NCBI GenBank assembly: GCA_018895675.1 | Contig: JAHIOG010000380.1 | Coordinates: 1 to 26,602, forward strand | Source of the DNA: a bacterium | GTDB lineage: Bacteria > Fidelibacterota > UBA2242 | Reading direction: 5' to 3' | DNA: 26,602 nucleotides | Part shown: positions 15,378-22,598 of the stretch, piece after piece | How positions within the stretch are numbered: position 1 is the first letter of the stretch | How the letters are laid out: each line of letters opens with the position of its first letter | The notes under the pieces: generated by a model | Told to the model about the DNA's origin: nothing | The model's input: only the letters and a program-made list of their open reading frames with translations | Databases searched by the model: none | Position numbers and translations under genes: made by a program

Positions 15378-16000
15378 TGGACAGCTATTTCCAGACCGTG
15401 CTCGAAAATAGCGCTGTAATTGTATATTCCATTCTATTTCTGCTAATTTTTCTGGAGAACATTCTCCCATTTGTTCCTGGCGATGCGGTATTGATCTTTT
15501 CCGCATATCTCAGTGGACGTGGAGTATTATTGCCGTCCCTGGCATTCGGCATCACTATTACTGGTAGCATCGTTGGCTTTATTTTCATATTTGCTCTCAG
15601 CCGACATTGGGGACGAGAGTATTTCGAAAATAAAAAGTTTTCATTTTTACCAATATGGAGAATTGACAAAATTGATCGTCATTTTTACCGGTTTGGCGCC
15701 TGGTTTCTTGCTATTGGACGATTTATTCCGGGCAGCAGATTATTGCTGGCATTAACCGCCGGTTTCTCGAATATTTCCTATAGCAGGGCTCTGGCATACA
15801 CTGTCAGCGGTATTTTGCTCTGGAACGGAATGATTTTTAATCTGGGAAAAATTGTGGGTGAAAACTGGACAATGATCAAGTCAGTTCTATCGAAATATAA
15901 CACAATCGTAAACAGTATAATCATCGTTTTATTGGCGGGCTTAGTTATTTGGGGAACTATTAAAAGAAGCAAAAAAAAGGAGCCTGTCTCCGGTGATTAG
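15377..16000 (+). CDS. DedA-family membrane protein, possible undecaprenyl-phosphate translocase
   Basis: This 207-residue integral membrane protein has the DedA (SNARE-associated/VTT) marks: LLIFLENILPFVPGDAVLIF with the acidic residue and PGD in the first re-entrant segment, and AIGRFIPGSRLLLALTAGFS in the second. Several hydrophobic helices and a basic C-terminal tail follow. Some DedA proteins have been shown to flip undecaprenyl phosphate back to the inner leaflet; others act in membrane potential or lipid scrambling, so the exact substrate is open. Its place between ispF and ispE, with a 1-nt overlap to ispF, favours a link with polyprenyl carriers. That link is inferred from position alone. 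Confidence 0.9.
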   Translation: MDSYFQTVLENSAVIVYSILFLLIFLENILPFVPGDAVLIFSAYLSGRGVLLPSLAFGITITGSIVGFIFIFALSRHWGREYFENKKFSFLPIWRIDKIDRHFYRFGAWFLAIGRFIPGSRLLLALTAGFSNISYSRALAYTVSGILLWNGMIFNLGKIVGENWTMIKSVLSKYNTIVNSIIIVLLAGLVIWGTIKRSKKKEPVSGD

Positions 16001-16063
16001 AACACGATTTGTGCCGAAGGAAAAAGACCCGCCGACTGAAACACCTTGAGGATGCTATACAAT

Positions 16064-16903
16064 ATGCCTGATCAGTCATATACTATCCGATCAAATGCCA
16101 AAATCAATCTCTGTCTCCGAATAACCGGAAGACTGCCAAACGGCTATCATACGCTCAGCTCGGTTTTCCAGGAAATCGATCTTTACGATACTCTTATTTT
16201 TACTCCTTCCGATACATATTCAATCTGTTGTGATAAGGCTGGTATTCCCTGTGATGACAATAATCTATGCAGCCGGGCGTATCACGAGTTGAAACAATTG
16301 GCGCCCCGATCAACAGACTGGCATATTCAGCTTCAAAAAAATATTCCCGTCGGTGCCGGACTCGGCGGTGGCAGCTCTAATGCCGCGGCAGTAATCAGTT
16401 TTCTTAATGAGCGCTGGGAATTGAAGCTCAGCGAATCCGAATTAATCCGGGTTGCCGCGCGAATCGGCGCTGATGTCGCCTTTTATATTAATGGCAAAAC
16501 TCAGAGCGCCGAAGGTATTGGCGATAAATTACAGCCTCTGACGCTGCCGGAATCGTTCACCTTGCTGCTGGTTTGCCCGACGATTCATATTTCCACAAAA
16601 TGGGCGTATCAACAATTCACCTTGATAAATAAGAAAGAAGGTTATAAATTTGGCGACCTTTTCGAATCAGGAATGATTCATTGGGAGCTGTTTGAAAATA
16701 AATTTGAATCTGTTGTTTTTCCAACATATCCAGAAATCGGCAAGATTAAAAATCTTCTTCAGGACGAAGGAGCCTTATACGCCGGTTTGTCGGGAAGTGG
16801 TTCGACTGTGTTTGGAGCGTTCAAAAACAGATACGGCGCAGAACATGCACAAAAACAGTTTAAAAATCACACAACATTCATTTCATTTCCCATTAATAAT
16901 TAG
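16064..16903 (+). CDS. ispE: 4-diphosphocytidyl-2-C-methyl-D-erythritol kinase
   Basis: This GHMP-family kinase of about 279 residues phosphorylates CDP-ME at the 2-hydroxyl, between IspD and IspF. Motifs in order: SNAKINLCLRITGRLPNGYH (substrate site with the catalytic Lys-Asn), the glycine-rich ATP loop IPVGAGLGGGSSNAAAVISF, a conserved IGADVAFYI, and the C-terminal GLSGSGSTVFG. I prefer ATG 16064, since GAGG lies 12 nt upstream and the N-terminus then has the usual length. ATG 16052 and TTG 16046 are in-frame alternatives. The tRNA-Gln gene begins 17 nt after the stop. Confidence 0.95.
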   Translation: MPDQSYTIRSNAKINLCLRITGRLPNGYHTLSSVFQEIDLYDTLIFTPSDTYSICCDKAGIPCDDNNLCSRAYHELKQLAPRSTDWHIQLQKNIPVGAGLGGGSSNAAAVISFLNERWELKLSESELIRVAARIGADVAFYINGKTQSAEGIGDKLQPLTLPESFTLLLVCPTIHISTKWAYQQFTLINKKEGYKFGDLFESGMIHWELFENKFESVVFPTYPEIGKIKNLLQDEGALYAGLSGSGSTVFGAFKNRYGAEHAQKQFKNHTTFISFPINN

Positions 16904-16920
16904 AAGAACAACACCATAAT

Positions 16921-16991
16921 TCGGGGATCGTCCAACGGCAGGACTGCGGCCTTTGGAGCCGTCAATCTTGGTTCGAATCCAAGTCCCCGAG
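16921..16991 (+). tRNA. tRNA-Gln (anticodon TTG)
   Basis: A full cloverleaf folds: acceptor stem TCGGGGA / TCCCCGA, D stem GTCC/GGAC, anticodon stem GCGGC/GCCGT with loop CTTTGGA (anticodon TTG, reading CAA), and T stem CTTGG/CCAAG around TTCGAAT. The discriminator is G. The 3' CCA is not encoded; GCAACC follows the stem, so CCA must be added by tRNA nucleotidyltransferase. It lies in the plus orientation between ispE (17 nt) and prs (27 nt), with little room for its own promoter or terminator, so it is probably cut from the operon transcript. Confidence 0.95.
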
Positions 16992-17018
16992 CAACCTTTA
17001 TTTATTTGAGATGTACTT

Positions 17019-17960
17019 ATGAAATTTGAAGCAAGAGTTTTTTCAGGGAGATCAAATCCCAATCTGACCCGGGAAATTATCGAAATTCTCGATATCCCAC
17101 CGGGAGAAATTTCGATCGGCAACTTTAGTGACGGCGAAATCTGGCTACGGTTTGAAGAAAATATCCGTGGCGCCGATATATTTATCGTACAACCCACAAA
17201 TCCTCCGGCTGAAAACATTCTTGAACTGCTCCTGATTATCGATGCGGCACGTCGGGCTTCCGCCAAACGAATCACGGCAGTTATTCCCTATTACGGGTAT
17301 GCTCGTCAGGACCGCAAAGATCAACCGCGCGTCCCGATATCTTCCCGGTTAATAATGGACGAGATCGTTGCTGCCGGCACCGACCGTATTGTGGCAATGG
17401 ATCTGCATTCGACTCAGATACAGGGATTCGTTAACATTCCCTTTGATCATTTATATGCCAAAACTATTTTTATCGAACCTCTGAAAAAATTAACCGCCGG
17501 CAAAGATTATACGATAATAGCTCCGGATGTTGGCGGCATCAAATTCGCCCGCTCTTATGCCCAGATATTGGGGCTGCCGCTAACAATTATCGATAAACGC
17601 CGACCGGAACCTAATAAAGCCGAGGTAATGAATGTCATCGGCGAAAGTCATGTTAAACATGCGCTGTTGATTGATGATATGATCGATACGGGCGGCACTA
17701 TATCTCGGGCAGCTCGCTTAATTAAAGAGAACGGCGCGGAAACAATTACTGTTATGGCAACTCATGGATTATTTTCAGGAAAATGCATTCAAGACCTGAC
17801 AGATTCACCTATTGATAAAGTTATCGTCTCCAACAGTCTTGCGCTGCCACAGGAGCGATCATTCCCCAAGCTGGAAATTATATCTGTTGCGCCCATGCTG
17901 GCGGAAGCAATAAAACGCATACATCTCGAAGAATCCATTAGCATACTTTTTGATTTTTAA
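17019..17960 (+). CDS. prs: Ribose-phosphate pyrophosphokinase (PRPP synthetase)
   Basis: The 313-residue enzyme makes PRPP from ribose 5-phosphate and ATP, the sugar-phosphate donor for nucleotides, His and Trp. The class I signature is complete: FSGRSNPNLTREI, NFSDGEIWLRFEENIRG, the flexible ATP loop GYARQDRK, DLHSTQIQGF, and the PRPP-binding loop LLIDDMIDTGGTIS. The start is ATG with only a weak purine stretch upstream. It sits directly after tRNA-Gln and 17 nt before rplY; prs-rplY-pth is a widely conserved bacterial order. Confidence 0.97.
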   Translation: MKFEARVFSGRSNPNLTREIIEILDIPPGEISIGNFSDGEIWLRFEENIRGADIFIVQPTNPPAENILELLLIIDAARRASAKRITAVIPYYGYARQDRKDQPRVPISSRLIMDEIVAAGTDRIVAMDLHSTQIQGFVNIPFDHLYAKTIFIEPLKKLTAGKDYTIIAPDVGGIKFARSYAQILGLPLTIIDKRRPEPNKAEVMNVIGESHVKHALLIDDMIDTGGTISRAARLIKENGAETITVMATHGLFSGKCIQDLTDSPIDKVIVSNSLALPQERSFPKLEIISVAPMLAEAIKRIHLEESISILFDF

Positions 17961-17977
17961 CTATAAGGAGATTTTGA

Positions 17978-18595
17978 ATGGCTGATTATAAGTTACAGTC
18001 GGAATTACGCACTAATATCCATAAAAGCGAAAACAAACGCTTACGGAATGAAGGAAAAATACCCGCTGTTTTTTATTTCCATCAGGACAAGCCGGTTCCA
18101 CTGTCTGTAGGCATAAAAGAATTGAAAGGCGCAATCCGTTCCGGCGCTAATATTTATGAGCTCCACATGGGCAACAAGAAACATATATGCATTTTACGAG
18201 ATATTCAGCACGATCCGATTACCGAAGACATTATCCACGCAGATTTCATGGGAATTACCATGAAAGAAGATATTACTGTAAACGTACCTATTCATCTGGA
18301 AGGCAACGCAATCGGTGTGAAAGATTTTGACGGTGTTCTGGCGCAACAGATTTGGGAAATTGAAGTTAAATGTAAAGCCAACGATATTCCCGATGCGTTT
18401 ACCGTGGATGTCAGCCTTCTGAATATTGGTGATTCCATCGCCGTTTCCGACATTTCAGCAGAGAATGTAGAGATTTTAACACCTCAAAGTTCATCGATCG
18501 TGTCCATTGTAAAAGCTACTGGCGCAAAGGCTGAAGAAGAGATTGAAGAAGAAGAGGAGGAGATTGAAGAAGGCGAAAGCGTTAAAACGGAATAG
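17978..18595 (+). CDS. rplY: 50S ribosomal protein bL25, long CTC form
   Basis: The 205-residue long form of bL25 (CTC/TL5) binds 5S rRNA in the large subunit. The N-terminal 5S-binding domain includes RLRNEGKIPAVFYF and the conserved ILRDIQHDPITEDIIHADF. The C-terminal TL5 domain runs from about residue 95 (VNVPIHLEGNAIGV) to about 185. The tail is strongly acidic, nearly all Glu between about 187 and 200, as often seen in this form. AAGGAG lies 8 nt before the ATG. It is part of the prs-rplY-pth run. Confidence 0.95.
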   Translation: MADYKLQSELRTNIHKSENKRLRNEGKIPAVFYFHQDKPVPLSVGIKELKGAIRSGANIYELHMGNKKHICILRDIQHDPITEDIIHADFMGITMKEDITVNVPIHLEGNAIGVKDFDGVLAQQIWEIEVKCKANDIPDAFTVDVSLLNIGDSIAVSDISAENVEILTPQSSSIVSIVKATGAKAEEEIEEEEEEIEEGESVKTE

Positions 18596-18612
18596 TATTG
18601 GAATGACCTCAG

Positions 18613-19269
18613 ATGACCGGTTTATTCTCAAAATTCAAACGCTCATATTCGGATAAGGTACAGAAGGTTATTATGGGACTCGGAAATCCGGGAAGACAAT
18701 ATGAGAAAAATCGACATAATTTTGGATTTATGGTGATTGATCAAATTGCTGAACCAAAGCAGATGACCTTTCGCTCTTCCGGAAAATCCTATCTGTGGAG
18801 TGAAACTACCATATCCACAAATGAAGGTGACATCGACATTTGCTTGTGCAAACCGATTACCTATATGAACAATAGCGGTGTAGCGGCACGGCATATCCTC
18901 AGCCGGTACAATCTAATGCCCGAAGATTTGCTGGTCATTTATGACGATATTGATCTGCCATTGGGAAAATTTCGTCTCAGAAAACAGGGTTCTTCCGGCG
19001 GTCATAAAGGCATTAAATCGATTATTAATCAACTTCAAAACAAACAGTTTCCGCGATTGAGGTTGGGTATTGGTTCTCAGGATGACGGCGTTCCTGCCGA
19101 AGATTTTGTGCTCGATAATTTCCGTAAAAACGAGTTGAAAACCGTCGAAAAGGTCATTGATAAAAGCGTGGAGGTCATTCATGATTATCTCTCCGGAGAT
19201 GTTGAGCGCACTATGAACAAATACAACTGCCTCGATTACACGGAATCAATAATCGGAGATGCCGCTTAA
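18613..19269 (+). CDS. pth: Peptidyl-tRNA hydrolase
   Basis: The 218-residue enzyme releases peptides from prematurely dropped peptidyl-tRNA so the tRNA can be reused. Conserved parts are visible: GLGNPGRQYEKNRHNFGF with catalytic His35, KPITYMNNSG, YDDIDLPLGKFRLRKQGSSG with the catalytic Asp, GGHKGIKSI, and PAEDFVLDNF. Compared with the E. coli enzyme it has about 15 extra N-terminal residues (MTGLFSKFKRSYSDK), which are basic; no later in-frame start gives a better N-terminus. Its TAA overlaps the hppA start by one base. Confidence 0.95.
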   Translation: MTGLFSKFKRSYSDKVQKVIMGLGNPGRQYEKNRHNFGFMVIDQIAEPKQMTFRSSGKSYLWSETTISTNEGDIDICLCKPITYMNNSGVAARHILSRYNLMPEDLLVIYDDIDLPLGKFRLRKQGSSGGHKGIKSIINQLQNKQFPRLRLGIGSQDDGVPAEDFVLDNFRKNELKTVEKVIDKSVEVIHDYLSGDVERTMNKYNCLDYTESIIGDAA

Positions 19270-21317
19270 TGCTGACCGACACAGTTTTTAACTGGGTTTT
19301 TCTAACAATCCTTATCGGTTTTATTGCTCTACTATTCGCTTTGGTAAAATCATTATGGGTCTCCAGACAGGATGCCGGCAGCGAAACCATGCAAGCCATC
19401 GCCAAACATATCCGCGATGGCGCAATGGCATTTCTCTACCGTGAATACAAGGTGTTGATTATATTTTTGGCGGCAGCGTTCATCCTGCTTTTTCTGGGCA
19501 ATACCGGATGGAACCGTTTAGTGGCTGTTTCTTTCGTAATTGGCGCACTCTGTTCTGCGCTGACCGGATATATTGGAATGAGAATTGCTACTTTAGCCAA
19601 CGTCAGAACAACGCAGGCAGCCAGAACCAGTTTAAATAATGCCTTAAAAGTGGCGTTTTCCAGCGGCTCGGTTATGGGTTTAAGTGTCGTTGGTCTCGGC
19701 CTGATCGGTCTGGCCTCATCATTTACCGTTTTGGGGAAAATATTTGGAACTTCCACTGCCAGTTTGACGGATCTGGTTCTCCCGATTCTCAGCGGGTTCA
19801 GTTTCGGAGCCAGTTCGATTGCTCTTTTCGCCCGGGTCGGAGGCGGTATTTATACAAAAGCCGCCGATGTTGGCGCTGATCTCGTTGGAAAAGTCGAAGC
19901 TGGAATTCCGGAAGACGATCCCAGGAACCCGGCGACTATCGCCGACAATGTCGGTGATAATGTTGGAGATGTTGCCGGTATGGGCGCCGATTTATTTGAA
20001 AGTTATGTTGGCTCCATCATCGGCACTATGATACTTGGCGCCGTATATGGTCTTAATTTGGTCGTGCTTCCCCTCGCTCTGGCTGGTCTGGGCATTATTT
20101 GTTCATTAATCGGAACATTTTTAGTAAAAACTCATGAAGGCGGAAACCCGCAAAAGGCGCTTAACAGAGGCACTATTGTCGCCGACAGTTTAATGCTGTT
20201 GTTGATTTATCCGGTAACTAAACTGTTTCTACCGGAAAGCATATCGGTTGCCAGCGTATCTGTCACTGCGCTCGGAATTTTTCTGGCAACCCTGTCCGGA
20301 CTCATTGCCGGTTTTGCAATCGGTATCATCACCGAATATTACACCTCAGAATCCAAAAAACCGACCCAATGGATTGCCAAACAATCTCTCACCGGACCGG
20401 CAACAAATATTATCGCCGGTCTCAGCCTTGGAATGCTATCAACCATGCTGCCAATCCTTTTCATTGCCGGCGCTATTATGATTGCCTACAGCATAGCCGG
20501 CTTATACGGAATCGCCATCGCTGCCCTTGGAATGTTGTCAACAACCGGAATTCAGTTGGCAATTGATGCTTTTGGTCCGGTTGCCGACAATGCCGGCGGC
20601 ATCGCCGAAATGTCCAGGTTGGGCAGAGCTGTTCGCAAACGCACCGATAAACTCGACGCTGTTGGAAATACCACGGCGGCGGTTGGAAAAGGGTTTGCAA
20701 TCGGCTCGGCTGCATTGACCGCTCTGGCACTATTTGCGGCATTTCAAACCTCCGCCGGAATTACATCTATCAACTTGTCAAATCCGTTCGTCATTGCCGG
20801 TTTATTGATCGGTGGTATGTTGCCATTCTTATTCAGCAGCATGGCTATGAAGGCTGTTGGTGAAGCCGCCTACGAAATGATCAAAGAGGTCCGCAGGCAG
20901 TTCCGGGAGATCAAAGGTTTGATGGAAGGCAACGCTACAGCCGACTATTCCAAATGCGTCGATATTGCCACTGCAGCCGCCATTAAAAAAATGATATTAC
21001 CGGGTACGCTTGCCGTTGTTATACCCCCGGTATTGGGATTTCTAAATAAAGAAATGCTGGGTGGTCTGTTGGCAGGTGTCACTGTTACCGGTGTGTTGAT
21101 GGCGATTTTTATGGCAAATGCCGGCGGCGCCTGGGATAACGCCAAAAAATATATTGAAAATGGAAATTTGGGTGGTAAGGGCAGTGATCCCCACAAAGCC
21201 GCTGTAATTGGCGATACAGTCGGCGACCCTTTTAAGGATACTGCCGGACCGTCATTGAATATATTAATAAAGCTAATGGCAGTTGTTTCACTTGTTATTG
21301 CGCCATTACTAAGGTAG
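19269..21317 (+). CDS. hppA: Membrane-bound ion-translocating pyrophosphatase (K+-dependent type, probably Na+-pumping)
   Basis: This 682-residue integral membrane enzyme hydrolyses PPi to pump cations out of the cytoplasm; about 16 helices are expected. The PPi site is intact: DVGADLVGKVEAGIPEDDPR from residue 200, and ADNVGDNVGDVAGMGADLFE to 244. GNTTAAVGKGFAIGSAALT carries Ala470 and Gly473, where K+-independent enzymes have Lys and Thr, so this should need K+. Glu244 in DLFES sits where Na+-pumping enzymes keep their gate glutamate, rather than the shifted position of plant H+ pumps, so Na+ or dual Na+/H+ transport is likely. The C-terminus has GDTVGDPFKDTAGPSLNILI. It starts inside the pth stop codon. 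Ion choice is inferred from motif position. Confidence 0.95.
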   Translation: MLTDTVFNWVFLTILIGFIALLFALVKSLWVSRQDAGSETMQAIAKHIRDGAMAFLYREYKVLIIFLAAAFILLFLGNTGWNRLVAVSFVIGALCSALTGYIGMRIATLANVRTTQAARTSLNNALKVAFSSGSVMGLSVVGLGLIGLASSFTVLGKIFGTSTASLTDLVLPILSGFSFGASSIALFARVGGGIYTKAADVGADLVGKVEAGIPEDDPRNPATIADNVGDNVGDVAGMGADLFESYVGSIIGTMILGAVYGLNLVVLPLALAGLGIICSLIGTFLVKTHEGGNPQKALNRGTIVADSLMLLLIYPVTKLFLPESISVASVSVTALGIFLATLSGLIAGFAIGIITEYYTSESKKPTQWIAKQSLTGPATNIIAGLSLGMLSTMLPILFIAGAIMIAYSIAGLYGIAIAALGMLSTTGIQLAIDAFGPVADNAGGIAEMSRLGRAVRKRTDKLDAVGNTTAAVGKGFAIGSAALTALALFAAFQTSAGITSINLSNPFVIAGLLIGGMLPFLFSSMAMKAVGEAAYEMIKEVRRQFREIKGLMEGNATADYSKCVDIATAAAIKKMILPGTLAVVIPPVLGFLNKEMLGGLLAGVTVTGVLMAIFMANAGGAWDNAKKYIENGNLGGKGSDPHKAAVIGDTVGDPFKDTAGPSLNILIKLMAVVSLVIAPLLR

Positions 21318-21353
21318 CTAACCGAACGAATATTAACATAAGGAGTTTGACCT

Positions 21354-21698
21354 GTGAGGTATTACGAAAATCTTTTTATTGTTCATCCTAACCACGAACA
21401 GGAAAAATTAACCAATACAATTGAGGCGGTAAAAAAGGAAATCTCCAATTTGAATGGCAACGTTCTGATTGTTGAGGAATGGGGAAAACGCCGCTTAGCC
21501 TATCCCATTGAAAAGCATAGATACGGCAGTTATGTTCTGATTCAGTATGAATCGGAAAATTCCAAAATCAATGGCGAACTGGAAAGCTGGATGAAGCTCA
21601 GTCCCGAAATTTTCTCCTGCATTACCGTTGCCCTTGAAGAAAAACCGGAACTGAAAACAAAAGAAATATCCGATATTAAAGAAACCAAATCAGAGTAG
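21354..21698 (+). CDS. rpsF: 30S ribosomal protein bS6
   Basis: The 114-residue small-subunit protein forms a pair with bS18 on 16S rRNA. It opens MRYYENLFIVHPNHEQEK, has the family core EEWGKRRLAYPIEKHRYGSY, and ends in a charged Lys/Glu-rich tail. The start is GTG with AAGGAG 10 nt upstream. It lies 36 nt after hppA and 71 nt before rpsR, with no ssb gene between them. Confidence 0.95.
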   Translation: MRYYENLFIVHPNHEQEKLTNTIEAVKKEISNLNGNVLIVEEWGKRRLAYPIEKHRYGSYVLIQYESENSKINGELESWMKLSPEIFSCITVALEEKPELKTKEISDIKETKSE

Positions 21699-21769
21699 AT
21701 ATTTTTCATCAGGCAACAGCATGATGATCGCATCGTACTCTACTCTCAAGATATAAGAAAGGAAATAAC

Positions 21770-22000
21770 ATGGCATTATTAAGCAAAAAGAAAATCTGCA
21801 AATTTTGCGAAAACCGAAGAGACCAAATCGATTATAAAAATTACAGAGTCTTAAGGCGATTCATCACAGAACAGGGAAAAATTATTCCCAGTAGAATTAC
21901 CGGAACATGTGCAAAGCACCAACGCGAACTGACCCGGGCAATAAAACGCGCCCGCAACATTGCGTTAATACCCTATTCATACGACGTTAAACAAAATTAA
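21770..22000 (+). CDS. rpsR: 30S ribosomal protein bS18
   Basis: The 76-residue partner of bS6. It keeps two cysteines near the N-terminus (KICKFCENR), the conserved IDYKNYRVLRRFITEQGKII, and the RNA-binding PSRITGTCAKHQRELTRAIK. AGAAAGGAA precedes the ATG at normal spacing. The cysteines leave open that this is the zinc-type form, but only CxxC plus one later Cys and His are seen. Confidence 0.95.
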   Translation: MALLSKKKICKFCENRRDQIDYKNYRVLRRFITEQGKIIPSRITGTCAKHQRELTRAIKRARNIALIPYSYDVKQN

Positions 22001-22026
22001 TTAAACTTGATACACAGGAGGCGAAT

Positions 22027-22470
22027 GTGCGTATTATACTACTTCAGGACCATGAAGGTTTGGGAAACGCCGGCGACCAGCAGGATGTAAAAGACGGATA
22101 TGCCCGCAACTATTTAATTCCCAAAGGCATTGCTCTGAAAGCCGATAAAAACAGCCTTAAAAGATTTCAGGAAGTGGCTCGCCTGAAAGAGCTGAGAAAA
22201 GACCGCGCGCTTAAGAAATCTAAAGAATTAGCAGAAAAATTGCGGTCCCTTTCTTTGACCGTACCGGTACAGGTTGGCGAAGAAGATCGTGTTTTCGGGG
22301 CGGTTACATCTTTGGAAATTGCTCAGCAATTGAAAGATAAGGGATATGAAATTGATAAACGCCAGATAATGCTTGAGGAACCAATCAAATCTCTCGGTAT
22401 TTTTGAAATTCCGATTAAACTCCATTCGGAAATCACGACGTCCATAAAGCTCTGGGTCATCAAAGCCTGA
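22027..22470 (+). CDS. rplI: 50S ribosomal protein bL9
   Basis: The 147-residue large-subunit protein has the usual two-domain shape: an N-terminal rRNA-binding domain (MRIILLQDHEGLGNAGDQQD, then VKDGYARNYLIPKGIALKA), a long charged connecting helix (about 40-75), and a C-terminal domain with GEEDRVFGAVTSLEIAQQL. The start is GTG with AGGAGG 5 nt upstream. It closes the operon; a terminator hairpin begins 27 nt after the stop. Confidence 0.96.
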   Translation: MRIILLQDHEGLGNAGDQQDVKDGYARNYLIPKGIALKADKNSLKRFQEVARLKELRKDRALKKSKELAEKLRSLSLTVPVQVGEEDRVFGAVTSLEIAQQLKDKGYEIDKRQIMLEEPIKSLGIFEIPIKLHSEITTSIKLWVIKA

Positions 22471-22497
22471 CCGTCAAGGGGAAAATATCTTCAGAAA

Positions 22498-22526
22498 GGC
22501 GAAACGTTTCCTGTTTCGTCTTTTTA
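22498..22526 (+). terminator. Rho-independent terminator after rplI
   Basis: An 8-bp stem with one G-T pair (ggcgaaac at 22498-22505, gtttcgtc at 22513-22520), a 7-nt loop and TTTTT form a good intrinsic terminator for the ribosomal-protein operon. A second hairpin (gacctta 22537-22543 / taaggtc 22553-22559) follows without a T-run, upstream of priA; its role is unclear. Confidence 0.8.
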
Positions 22527-22598
22527 TTTTATGAACGACCTTATGTTTGCGTTAAGGTCTTGTGAATAGATTTTTAACGGAGTATATTTTTTATAATT

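Noticed and set aside
16921..16991. tRNA-Gln as an integration site for a mobile element
   Set aside because: The tRNA 3' end is not duplicated nearby and both flanks are core operon genes.
20369..20742. Several overlapping short ORFs within hppA on both strands
   Set aside because: Shadow frames of a high-quality membrane pyrophosphatase gene, with proline/arginine-rich chance composition.
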